NCBI RefSeq assembly: GCF_024360925.2
Contig: NZ_CP113517.1
Coordinates: 186,001-250,000, forward strand
Source of the DNA: Methylomonas rapida
GTDB taxonomy: Bacteria > Pseudomonadota > Gammaproteobacteria > Methylococcales > Methylomonadaceae
Direction: 5' to 3'
DNA: 64,000 bases
Shown: positions 26,433-34,763 of the stretch, one piece after another
Layout: the number at the start of each line of letters is the position of its first letter
How positions within the stretch are numbered: position 1 is the stretch's first letter
Position numbers and translations under genes: made by a program
Notes under the pieces: generated by a model
Told to the model about the DNA's origin: nothing
The model's input: only the letters and a program-made list of their open reading frames with translations
The model's database searches: none

Positions 26433-29165
26433 ATGTCTGAAAATCCCGCCCACAAACTGATTCTGGTCGACGGTTCGTCGTTTCTATTCCGTGCCTTCCA
26501 CGCCGTGCCGCCGTTGACGAACGCGCAAGGCGAGCCGACCAACGCCGTTTATGGCGTGTCCAATATGTTGCGCAAGCTGATCAACGATTATCCGACGCCG
26601 TATTTTGCCGTGGTGTTCGACGCGCCGGGCAAGACTTTTCGGCATGAGCTGTACGATCAATACAAGGCCCATCGCCCGCCGATGCCGGATGATCTCAGGG
26701 TGCAGATCAAACCTTTGCACGATTTGATTCGGGCCTTGGGGCTGCCGTTGATCATAGAGGAGGGCGTCGAGGCCGATGATGTGCTGGGCTCGTTGGCGCA
26801 AAACGCCGCAAGACAAGGTTTCGAGGTGATCATTTCCACCGGCGACAAGGATATGGCGCAACTGGTCGACGATAAGATCACGCTGGAAAACACCATGACG
26901 AACACGCGCATGGACATCGCCGGCGTCGAGGAAAAATTCGGCGTCAAACCCGCACAGATCATCGATTATCTGGCGTTGATGGGCGATGCGGTCGACAACA
27001 TTCCCGGCGTGCCCAAGGTGGGCCCCAAAACCGCCGCCAAATGGCTGCAGCAATACGGCACGCTGGACAATCTGATCGACCATGCCGACGAAATCAAGGG
27101 CAAGATAGGCGACAATCTGCGCGAAGCGCTGCCGCAATTGCCGTTGTCGCGGGAACTGACGACGATCAAATGCGACGTGGCTTTGCATTACGGTCTGGAC
27201 GATTTGAAACGCAAGGATGCCGATATGGCCGCCCTCAAGGACCAGCTAGGCCATCTGGGGTTCAGCAGCTGGCTGAAGACCTTGAACGGCGAAGGTGGCG
27301 CGGTTGCCTCCACGCCAGCCAGAGCAAGCGAACCCGCGGCCAAACCGGCGCCGGTCGAGAAAAGCTACCAGTGCCTCCTGAGCCAAGCCGATTTCGACGT
27401 CTGGCTGGACAAGCTAAAGCACGCCGAACTGTTTGCATTCGATACCGAAACCACCAGCCTGAATTACAGCGAAGCGCAAATCGTCGGTGTGTCGTTTGCC
27501 GTCGAAGCTGGCAAGGCGGCTTATTTGCCGTTGGCGCACGATTATGCCGATGTGCCGCCCCAGCTCGACCGCCAAGCCGTACTGGATGCGCTAAAGCCAT
27601 TGCTGGAAGCCCCCGCCAAGCCCAAACTGGGGCAGAATCTTAAATACGATGCCCATGTCCTGAAAAATCACGGCATCACGTTGCGCGGCGTTCAACATGA
27701 CACCATGCTGGAATCCTATGTCTTGAACAGCACTGCCAGCAAGCACAACATGGACGATCTGGCCAAGCATTATTTGGGCATCGAAACCATTCATTACGAA
27801 GACGTCGCCGGCAAGGGCGCCAAGCAGATCGGCTTTGCCGAGGTGGCGATAGAGCAAGCTACTGAATACGCCGCCGAGGACGCAGACATTACCTGGCGTC
27901 TGCATCAAGCCTTGTCGCGGCAATTGCAGCAATTTCCCAAACAATGGGCGCTTTACAATGACATCGAAGTGCCGTTGATCGGCGTATTGACGAGGGTCGA
28001 GGAAAACGGCGTGTTGATAGACTGCGCCGCGCTGGATCAACAAAGCCTGGAATTGGCCAACCGCATGATAGGGATAGAGCAACAGGCGCACGATCTGGCC
28101 GGCTCAGCCTTCAATCTCGGTTCACCCAAGCAGATTCAGGATATTCTGTACGACCGGATGAAGCTGCCGGTGTTGAAGAAAACCCCGAAAGGCCAGCCCT
28201 CCACCGACGAATCGGTGCTGCAGGAGCTGGCGCTGGATTATGCGCTGCCCAAGCTGATTCTGGATTTTCGCGGCATGAGCAAGCTGAAATCGACTTACAC
28301 CGACAAGCTGCCGCAGCAAATCAACCCCAAGACGGGGCGGGTACATACCTCTTATCAGCAAGCCGTCGCCGCGACCGGGCGTTTGTCATCGACCGACCCC
28401 AATTTGCAAAACATTCCGATACGTAGCGAGGAAGGCCGCAAGATACGCCAGGCCTTCATTGCGCCGCCCGGCTACAAGATCGTCGCCGCCGACTATTCAC
28501 AGATCGAATTGCGCATCATGGCGCATTTGTCCGGCGATGCCGGCTTGCTGAATGCCTTTTCGCAAGGCGTGGATGTGCATAGCGCGACGGCGGCGGAGGT
28601 GTTCGAAGTCGATATTTCTCAAGTCACCCACGATTTGCGCCGCTCGGCCAAGGCCATCAACTTCGGCTTGATTTACGGCATGTCGGCGTTTGGCTTGGCG
28701 CAACAACTCGGTTTGTCGCGCAATCAAGCCCAAGCCTATATTGATCTATACTTCAGCCGTTACCCCGGGGTGAAGCACTATATGGACAACATTCGCGAAC
28801 AAGCCAAGCAGCAAGGTTTTGTCGAAACCTTATTCGGCCGTCGGCTGTATTTGCCGGACATCAATGCGCGTAACGCCGCCCAGCGTCAATATGCTGAGCG
28901 CACCGCGATCAATGCGCCGATGCAGGGCACGGCCGCCGACATCATCAAGCGGGCGATGATAGATTGCGATCAATGGATACAGAATAGCGGTGCCGACGTG
29001 AAAATGATCATGCAGGTGCACGACGAGCTGGTGTTCGAAGTGGCGGAATCCAAACTGGATGCCAGCATGGAGCGCATACGCGCGATCATGTCGGGCGCAG
29101 CGCAGTTGCATGTGCCATTACTGGTTGAAGTCGGTTCCGGTGAAAACTGGGATCAGGCGCATTGA
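26433..29165 (+). CDS. polA: DNA polymerase I
   Basis: A 910-residue polymerase with all three parts: 5'-3' nuclease (1 to ~290; VDGSSFLFRAFHA, GVEADDVLG, GDKDM), 3'-5' proofreading exonuclease with intact ExoI (FAFDTETTSL, about 335-344), and the polymerase domain (DYSQIELRIMAHLSGD about 687, QVHDELVFEV about 862). It replaces RNA primers and fills repair gaps. ATG 26433 gives the usual family N-terminus; an upstream TTG is rejected. polA sits near engB, cytochrome c4 and dsbA, as in Pseudomonas, with extra genes inserted here. Confidence 0.97.
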   Translation: MSENPAHKLILVDGSSFLFRAFHAVPPLTNAQGEPTNAVYGVSNMLRKLINDYPTPYFAVVFDAPGKTFRHELYDQYKAHRPPMPDDLRVQIKPLHDLIRALGLPLIIEEGVEADDVLGSLAQNAARQGFEVIISTGDKDMAQLVDDKITLENTMTNTRMDIAGVEEKFGVKPAQIIDYLALMGDAVDNIPGVPKVGPKTAAKWLQQYGTLDNLIDHADEIKGKIGDNLREALPQLPLSRELTTIKCDVALHYGLDDLKRKDADMAALKDQLGHLGFSSWLKTLNGEGGAVASTPARASEPAAKPAPVEKSYQCLLSQADFDVWLDKLKHAELFAFDTETTSLNYSEAQIVGVSFAVEAGKAAYLPLAHDYADVPPQLDRQAVLDALKPLLEAPAKPKLGQNLKYDAHVLKNHGITLRGVQHDTMLESYVLNSTASKHNMDDLAKHYLGIETIHYEDVAGKGAKQIGFAEVAIEQATEYAAEDADITWRLHQALSRQLQQFPKQWALYNDIEVPLIGVLTRVEENGVLIDCAALDQQSLELANRMIGIEQQAHDLAGSAFNLGSPKQIQDILYDRMKLPVLKKTPKGQPSTDESVLQELALDYALPKLILDFRGMSKLKSTYTDKLPQQINPKTGRVHTSYQQAVAATGRLSSTDPNLQNIPIRSEEGRKIRQAFIAPPGYKIVAADYSQIELRIMAHLSGDAGLLNAFSQGVDVHSATAAEVFEVDISQVTHDLRRSAKAINFGLIYGMSAFGLAQQLGLSRNQAQAYIDLYFSRYPGVKHYMDNIREQAKQQGFVETLFGRRLYLPDINARNAAQRQYAERTAINAPMQGTAADIIKRAMIDCDQWIQNSGADVKMIMQVHDELVFEVAESKLDASMERIRAIMSGAAQLHVPLLVEVGSGENWDQAH

Positions 29166-29178
29166 AGAGGCTAAGCCT

Positions 29179-30021
29179 GTGACCGAAATAGACATCGAAC
29201 AACTGGTGACCTTTGTCGACAAGATGCCGGCTTTTCGCAGCAGCGTGCAGCGCTTGCTGCAATTGGCTTCCGACATCAATGCCGATAGCCGGGAAATCGT
29301 GCATGTTATCGAATCGGACCCGCTGATGACGGTGAAGGTTTTGAAGGTGATCAATTCTCCATTTTATGGCTTGGTCAACAAAATCAGTTCCGTACAGCGG
29401 GCGGTCGTGCATCTGGGCATCAACAGCATCAAGAACATGGCCCTGTCGGTGGCGGCAATTGGCATGCTGCCGGCGCAAAATCAGGCGGGCTTGGATAATC
29501 GAGCGTTTTTACTGCATTCTTTGACTACCGCCGCGTTATGTAAATTGCTGGCGGAACGCTTGGAGGTGCCGGCCGTGCAGGGTGGCGATTATTTCGTGGC
29601 CGGTCTGTTGCATGACTTTGGCAAAATCGTGTTCGCTGAATTCGTGCCCGCTACTTATAAGACGGTGCTGCAAATTGCCAGCGAGCAGAATCTGGCGCTC
29701 AATCTGGTCGAAAGCGATGTGATGGGCATCAATCATAGCCAAACCGGTAAACTGCTGGCCGAGCACTGGGGCTTGGCTGATGATTTGATCGTTGCGATCG
29801 ACCATCATCACAACGAGCACTTGAACTCGTTGTTAAGCGATTCCCTGTTTGCCGCCAACCAAATCGGCAAGCAGTTGAAATTCGGTTTCGCCGGTAATCC
29901 GGTAGTCAGGCAATTTCCGCCTGGCGTCAAACGGCGCTTTGGTGTGGATTTGGATGAGCTGATTGCCGAATTGGGCGATCTGGCCCGCATCAAAAACGAA
30001 GCCTTGGCGTTTATCGATTAG
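29179..30021 (+). CDS. HDOD domain signalling protein
   Basis: A 280-residue protein consisting essentially of one HDOD domain, a relative of HD phosphohydrolases that lacks part of the catalytic pattern. Visible segments: MPAFRSSVQRLLQLASD, SDPLMTVKVLKVINSPFYG, VHLGINSIKNMALS, LLHDFGKIVF and IDHHHNEH. HDOD proteins act in c-di-GMP and stress signalling networks, usually as regulatory binders. The start is GTG 29179, 13 bp after the polA stop, with GAAGAGG upstream, so translational coupling to polA is likely. Confidence 0.85.
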   Translation: MTEIDIEQLVTFVDKMPAFRSSVQRLLQLASDINADSREIVHVIESDPLMTVKVLKVINSPFYGLVNKISSVQRAVVHLGINSIKNMALSVAAIGMLPAQNQAGLDNRAFLLHSLTTAALCKLLAERLEVPAVQGGDYFVAGLLHDFGKIVFAEFVPATYKTVLQIASEQNLALNLVESDVMGINHSQTGKLLAEHWGLADDLIVAIDHHHNEHLNSLLSDSLFAANQIGKQLKFGFAGNPVVRQFPPGVKRRFGVDLDELIAELGDLARIKNEALAFID

Positions 30022-30034
30022 CACGGAGCCGGCG

Positions 30035-30922
30035 ATGAGATTCAAGTTTTGGGGCGTCAGAGGCTCCATTCCAACGCCGGGCCCCAAGACCGTCAAATAC
30101 GGCGGCAACACGACCTGCATCGAAATCAAGACATCCGCCAATGATTTATTGATCCTGGATGCCGGCACCGGCATTCATGCCTTGGCGCAAACCCTGCTGC
30201 ACAAGAATCCCGTGGTGGCGCATATCCTGATTACGCATACGCATTGGGATCATATCCAGGGCTTGCCGTTTTTCCTGCCCTTGTTCGGGCCGAATAATCA
30301 GGTGCATGTCTATGGCGGACTAGACCCGGTTACCCAGCAGGGCATAGAGCGTGCCTTGAACGTGCAATTGCAATACAGCTATTTCCCGATCAGCGAAACC
30401 CAGCTCAAGGCGCGCATTCACTACCATACCCTGAAACCCGGCCAAACCATCCAGATTGGCGGCGCGAACGTAACGCCCACGGTATTGAGCCACCCGGTGT
30501 TGAATTTTGGCTATCGGGTGGAAGACAGCGATGGTAGTTCGTTATTCTTCACCGGCGATTACGAAATGCCGATTAACCCGTATCAGCCGGATGATCAGGA
30601 TTACGCGTCCAATCAACAGTTCATCGAAGAAAAGCATCAAGAAGTATTGGCCGCCATGCATGCGGTGGATGCCTTGATCGTCGATTCATCCTACACCGAT
30701 GTCGAATACGAAAAAAAAATAGGCTGGGGCCATGGCACTTACGGTACGGCACTGGCACTGGCGCGGCAAGCCAAGGCCAAAAAACTGTTCTTTACCCACC
30801 ACGAACCCACCCGCAGCGACGACGAACTGGAAACCATATTCCAAACCGTGCTAAGCGATCTCGATGCCCCGGATTTTGCGGTTCATCTGGCGAAGGAAGG
30901 AGATGAGTATGGGTTAGGGTAG
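30035..30922 (+). CDS. MBL-fold metal-dependent hydrolase (RNase Z/PqqB-like group)
   Basis: A 295-residue metallo-beta-lactamase-fold protein. It starts MRFKFWGVRGSIPTPGP, has the metal motif THTHWDHIQG (HxHxDH), a later TGDYE acidic ligand and a C-terminal FFTHHEP histidine. The opening WGVRGS(I/T)P is common to a broad clade of uncharacterised hydrolases, including phosphodiesterase-like members. The substrate cannot be inferred. It lies 13 bp after the HDOD gene with CGGAG before ATG 30035, so polA-HDOD-MBL may form one unit. Confidence 0.83.
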   Translation: MRFKFWGVRGSIPTPGPKTVKYGGNTTCIEIKTSANDLLILDAGTGIHALAQTLLHKNPVVAHILITHTHWDHIQGLPFFLPLFGPNNQVHVYGGLDPVTQQGIERALNVQLQYSYFPISETQLKARIHYHTLKPGQTIQIGGANVTPTVLSHPVLNFGYRVEDSDGSSLFFTGDYEMPINPYQPDDQDYASNQQFIEEKHQEVLAAMHAVDALIVDSSYTDVEYEKKIGWGHGTYGTALALARQAKAKKLFFTHHEPTRSDDELETIFQTVLSDLDAPDFAVHLAKEGDEYGLG

Positions 30923-31012
30923 GTGGATGTCGTGATTGCGAAACAACAGGGACGAATACTCCGGTGTTTGCCAGCAAGTTCGAGGATTCGAAAATCGTTT
31001 AACAAGCCAATC

Positions 31013-31915
31013 CTACGAATCATGCCTGACAGCATTCGTTAGCCGGCATAACATCAAAAACAAGCCGTTGGTCACTTCCGCAAACGGAGCGTAATCGAGC
31101 TTATCTGGTGTGTCCTGTGCCGTATGGTAATACGGATAGCGATAGAACGCGGTATCGGTGATCATGAATGCCTTGTAACCCTGCCGCCAAAACGACAGAT
31201 GATCGCTCAACGATACGCCGGGCACCAAGGCCAGCGTGGCAATCGATTGCATCGGGAAATCCGTGACGGCAGAAAAGGCCCCGAGACAATCGCGCATGAT
31301 GCCTCGAGAGCGCAAGTTGGAAACGAAGGCGATGAAATTGCCGGTATCGGGATAAAAATACTTTAAAAAAGGTGGATACGCCTGGCTGCCCGGCTGGTTT
31401 TTATAACAACCCAGCATCTCCCGCGAAATCATGAAGCGGATCTTATCGCCCCGCTGCTTGGCGGCCTTTGCGTAGACCATGCTGCCCATATTGGGCCAGA
31501 AAAAGAAAGGCGGTTCCTCGTTGACAAAGGCGACAAAGCGCATCGCGGTTTCAGGGGCGATCTTCTGGAAAAGTCGGGAAAGCTCCAGTAGGGCCGCAAC
31601 CCCGCTGCCATTGTCGTTGGCGCCGGGGCTGCCCAAGACCGAATCGTAATGGGCGCCGATCACAATGGCTTGTTGATCGAGGCCGCTGCCTGGAAGGTTG
31701 ATTTCGAGATTGGCGCAGTCAACGCCGTGCGTGCGATACGCCTGTTTATGAACGGCATAACCCTGGCTCTGCCATTCTTCGGTAATGTAGGCTTCGGCGG
31801 CATGTAATGCTTTTGGGTGAAAAACGTTGTGCTCACCGATTTTACCGGCAAGCTCATAGACATGGTGGCGCAGGTGCTGGGTTAAATCTTCGTGCATGTT
31901 TCTGGCGCCATACAA
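31013..31915 (-). CDS. M28-family zinc peptidase
   Basis: A protein of about 300 residues with the M28 (aminopeptidase Y/S-like) zinc site: IGAHYDS (His, Asp), GANDNGSGVAALLELSR (bridging Asp), FVNEEPPFF (catalytic and ligand Glu), a later Asp region and YPYYHTAQDTPDKLDY (final His). No signal peptide is seen, so it is probably cytosolic. The start may be ATG 31915 (AAGG upstream) or ATG 31897; the first is given. It is convergent with the MBL gene. Confidence 0.85.
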   Translation of the reverse strand: MYGARNMHEDLTQHLRHHVYELAGKIGEHNVFHPKALHAAEAYITEEWQSQGYAVHKQAYRTHGVDCANLEINLPGSGLDQQAIVIGAHYDSVLGSPGANDNGSGVAALLELSRLFQKIAPETAMRFVAFVNEEPPFFFWPNMGSMVYAKAAKQRGDKIRFMISREMLGCYKNQPGSQAYPPFLKYFYPDTGNFIAFVSNLRSRGIMRDCLGAFSAVTDFPMQSIATLALVPGVSLSDHLSFWRQGYKAFMITDTAFYRYPYYHTAQDTPDKLDYAPFAEVTNGLFLMLCRLTNAVRHDS

Positions 31916-32112
31916 TCGAACCTTGAAGGGTATAGAGAGGTGTTATTCGACGGGTTTATTCGCCGCATCATAGCTCATTGCACCGGCTAAATTAATCGGA
32001 ATCTGACAAGTTCAAAATCAAGAACATCGACTATGCTTTAACCCATTGCACAGCTTTGCGCCTACCTTCGGGCAGCGCAAAACCAACACCCCATCAACAT
32101 AAGGAGGCTAGC

Positions 32113-32550
32113 ATGCCTATTTCAGAAATATGCACCCGAGAAGTCATCATTGCGCGGTGCGACGAAACTGTATTGGAAGCGGCTAAGCTGATGCGGGAAC
32201 GCAATGTCGGTACCGTCGTCGTGGTCGAAGAACGTGGAAGCGTTCGTGTTCCGGTCGGCATCGTGACCGATCGCGATCTAGTGGTGGAGATCATAGCCTC
32301 GGAAGTAGATCCGACCTTCATCAGGATGGGCGACATCATGCCGGCTGAGCTCGTCAGCGTGAAAGGGAGTTGCGGCGTCTATGAAGGCATTCAATACATG
32401 CGCAGCAAAGGCGTCAGACGGTTGCCGGTGATCGATGAGGACGGCGGTTTACTCGGTATCGTTACCTTGGACGATTTATTGGGTCTGCTGGCGGAGGAAT
32501 TCAGCGCATTAGCAAAACTGGTAGAGCGTGAGCGCAAGAACACTCCCTGA
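32113..32550 (+). CDS. Two-CBS-domain protein
   Basis: A 145-residue protein made of two CBS repeats (Bateman module). Repeat 1 contains VLEAAKLMRERNVGTVVVV and VGIVTDRDL; repeat 2 contains GIQYMRSKGVRRLPVID and GIVTLDDLLGLL. Such stand-alone modules bind adenine nucleotides and regulate partners. An ideal AAGGAGG sits before ATG 32113, which outranks a longer upstream frame. Its last 23 bp overlap the next small membrane gene, suggesting coupling. Confidence 0.9.
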   Translation: MPISEICTREVIIARCDETVLEAAKLMRERNVGTVVVVEERGSVRVPVGIVTDRDLVVEIIASEVDPTFIRMGDIMPAELVSVKGSCGVYEGIQYMRSKGVRRLPVIDEDGGLLGIVTLDDLLGLLAEEFSALAKLVERERKNTP

Positions 32551-32770
32551 ATTGCTCGAGCCGGCAATTGATATGCCTCGCTTATTTCGGATTGTGCTGT
32601 CGGTCTGCCTTGGTTTTTTCCTGGCAGCGGTCATTGGCTACGCTCTTGTCATGCTGTTATCACCCAACAAGCACGATTTACCTGTTGAGGCGGCGATGAC
32701 CGCTATCTTTGTGTGCGGGCCAATAGGTGCAATCGTCGCGGTCATCCTGGTGCCTTTTCGCGGTAAATAG
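32528..32770 (+). CDS. Small membrane protein with two helices
   Basis: An 80-residue protein with two predicted membrane segments (about 20-44, FRIVLSVCLGFFLAAVIGYALVM, and about 56-76, AMTAIFVCGPIGAIVAVILV). GTG 32528 overlaps the CBS gene; an alternative is ATG 32573, which trims the first 15 residues. Function unknown. Pairing with the CBS protein hints at a sensed or regulated membrane activity, but this is inference. Confidence 0.6.
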   Translation: MSARTLPELLEPAIDMPRLFRIVLSVCLGFFLAAVIGYALVMLLSPNKHDLPVEAAMTAIFVCGPIGAIVAVILVPFRGK

Positions 32771-32933
32771 CCTTGCTGTTTGGTTTGCGGCAAGCCAGGA
32801 GGGTTTGGTGTAAAAGGATCGTAGGCCCGTGAAACCCATGCGGCATCGTTAAGACTAAGTTAAGGCGGGCTGGCGATATTTATAGCTAATCAAACTGAAT
32901 TGAATATTCGTAACGGTTAGCTGGAGAAATAGA

Positions 32934-33236
32934 ATGGTACAAACCACGGAATTTGACTTGAACGATGCTTTGGCACAGATCAAGCTCGCGATAAAAAGCC
33001 TAAAGGATTTACAGGCCGAAAACGACGAGGACGATGTCTTCTACGCGGCTAATAAATTGAATTCCGTATTAAGAACGGTGCACGACAATTACCGCTCCTG
33101 GAATGGTGACGCGATCAGGGAATTTGTGCTGAGCAAGAACGATCCCTTGCGCTATATCAACGTCAAGTCGGATCAATTCGACCGCATGGTCCGTAACATA
33201 CAGGAAGAGATGATCGTCAAATTTTCCAGGCATTGA
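32934..33236 (+). CDS. Conserved-looking small protein, unknown function
   Basis: A 100-residue acidic/helical protein (starts MVQTTEFDLNDALAQIKLAI, ends IVKFSRH) without a recognised domain. GGAG precedes ATG 32934 with good spacing and the frame is clean. No signal peptide or membrane segment. It stands alone between the CBS unit and the convergent engB. Confidence 0.6.
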   Translation: MVQTTEFDLNDALAQIKLAIKSLKDLQAENDEDDVFYAANKLNSVLRTVHDNYRSWNGDAIREFVLSKNDPLRYINVKSDQFDRMVRNIQEEMIVKFSRH

Positions 33237-33278
33237 CAATGCTCTCAGACTGACTGCAAAGCATCGATAAGGCTGCGA

Positions 33279-33893
33279 TCAATCGGCGGATGGTGGCGTA
33301 AATTGAAACCACTCGTCCAGAATCTGGTGCACATCGTCGATGCCGGTTTTGTTCAGCGCGGAAAACAATTGCAGGGTGATGACGATATCAGCCTGGCTCA
33401 ATTCGCGCTGAACTTGCAGCAGCGTATTCTTGGCGGCGCCGAATTTGAGTTTGTCGGCCTTGGTCAACAGGATGTGCAACGGCAGCTTGCTGTGTTCGCA
33501 CCAGTCCACCATTTGCCAGTCGAATTCGGTCAATGGATGACGGATGTCCATCACCAGCACGATGCCGCAGAGCGCCTTGCGGTTTTTTAGATAGTTTTCC
33601 ATCATTTTTTGCCAATCCCGTTTGATTGCTTCGGGAACCTTGGCATAGCCGTAACCAGGCAAGTCCACCAGTTTGCGTTGTTCGTCGATCTGAAAAAAAT
33701 TCAGCAATTGGGTGCGGCCTGGGGTTTTGCTGACGCGGGCCAAGGCGTTTTGCTGTACTAGCGTGTTGATGGCGCTGGATTTGCCGGCGTTGGAGCGGCC
33801 GGCAAAGGCAATTTCCATGCCTTGGTCTGGTGGGGCGTCTTGCAGGCGAGGCGCGCTGTTGATGAATTTGGCTTGATGGTAGACTGGATTCAT
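33279..33893 (-). CDS. engB: Ribosome biogenesis GTPase EngB/YsxC
   Basis: A 204-residue TrmE-Era-EngA-EngB-Septin GTPase with G1 GRSNAGKSS (about 31-39), the G2 region SKTPGRTQ, G3 DLPGYG and G4 TKADK. EngB is needed for late assembly of the 50S subunit. The N-terminal [11 protein letters not shown] also fits the family. It is divergent from cytochrome c4, the same neighbour pair as in Pseudomonas. Confidence 0.96.
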   Translation of the reverse strand: MNPVYHQAKFINSAPRLQDAPPDQGMEIAFAGRSNAGKSSAINTLVQQNALARVSKTPGRTQLLNFFQIDEQRKLVDLPGYGYAKVPEAIKRDWQKMMENYLKNRKALCGIVLVMDIRHPLTEFDWQMVDWCEHSKLPLHILLTKADKLKFGAAKNTLLQVQRELSQADIVITLQLFSALNKTGIDDVHQILDEWFQFTPPSAD

Positions 33894-34002
33894 CGCTATC
33901 TCGCTTACGGGTTATAAATCGGTTAGAATCCGGCCATTATAACGTCTGCTAGCCTATGAAAGGCTGATAACGTCGATTAACCTTCCTGAACAGGGGCCAA
34001 TA

Positions 34003-34683
34003 ATGATAAAAAAACTGCTGACTGTTTCCATTTCACTGGTGCTTGCCGCTGGCTCCAGTCTGGCTTTCGCGGAAGCTAAAGTCACTGCCGGCAAAGACAA
34101 GGCGGCTTCGTGCGCGGGGTGTCACGGCGAAGATGGTAACAGCATGATGCCGGGATTTCCGAAACTGGCCGGCCAGCACCAAGCTTATTTAGTCAAGCAA
34201 TTGCAAGCTTTCAAAAGCGGCGCGCGTAATTCCGCGATGATGGCTCCTCTGGCCATGGGTCTGGATGAGCAAGCCGTAAATGAAATCTCGGCTTATTATG
34301 CGGCGCAAAAAATCTCGAAAAATCCCGCGCCCACCTTGCCGGCAGACGATAGCGACGATGACGCGCCGACCAAAACCGATGAGCAGAAAAAAGCCGAGCT
34401 GGATGATTTGATAGAACAAGGCAGCGATTTGTATCGCAACGGTAATATCGGTCGCGAAGTGTCGGCTTGCGTGGCTTGCCATGGCCCTTACGCGGAAGGC
34501 AACAAACCGGCTGCCTATCCGGCTTTGCACTCGCAGCATGCCGACTATTTGATCAAGACTTTGACGGATTTCAAAAACGGCGCGCGTACCAGCAACCGCG
34601 AGAACATGATGTACATGATCGCGAAAAAAATGACCGATGAAGACATCAAAGCGGTTTCTTATTACATTTCGACGCTGAAATAA
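34003..34683 (+). CDS. Dihaem cytochrome c4
   Basis: A 226-residue periplasmic cytochrome with a signal peptide (to about residue 23, SLAFAEA) and two class I c-type domains. The haem motifs are CAGCH (37-41) and CVACH (156-160), each with a downstream Met ligand region (NSMMPGFP...MAPLAMG and SNRENMMYMIA). The two-domain length matches cytochrome c4, an electron carrier to terminal oxidases. It heads a group with resB, ccsA and dsbA, all needed to make c-type cytochromes. Confidence 0.92.
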   Translation: MIKKLLTVSISLVLAAGSSLAFAEAKVTAGKDKAASCAGCHGEDGNSMMPGFPKLAGQHQAYLVKQLQAFKSGARNSAMMAPLAMGLDEQAVNEISAYYAAQKISKNPAPTLPADDSDDDAPTKTDEQKKAELDDLIEQGSDLYRNGNIGREVSACVACHGPYAEGNKPAAYPALHSQHADYLIKTLTDFKNGARTSNRENMMYMIAKKMTDEDIKAVSYYISTLK

Positions 34684-34763
34684 CCGGAAGTCCTACCTCG
34701 CTCCGGCTGGAATCGCCCTGTCGGAGCCGATTTGATCCCCGCATTGCGTAGGGATTGGCCTAA

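Noticed and set aside
27041..27643. Long second-frame readings inside polA
   Set aside because: They are high-GC shadow frames with arginine-rich nonsense and no start signals.
30923..31012. Regulatory element between the MBL and M28 genes
   Set aside because: The two genes converge and no T-tract hairpin is visible.
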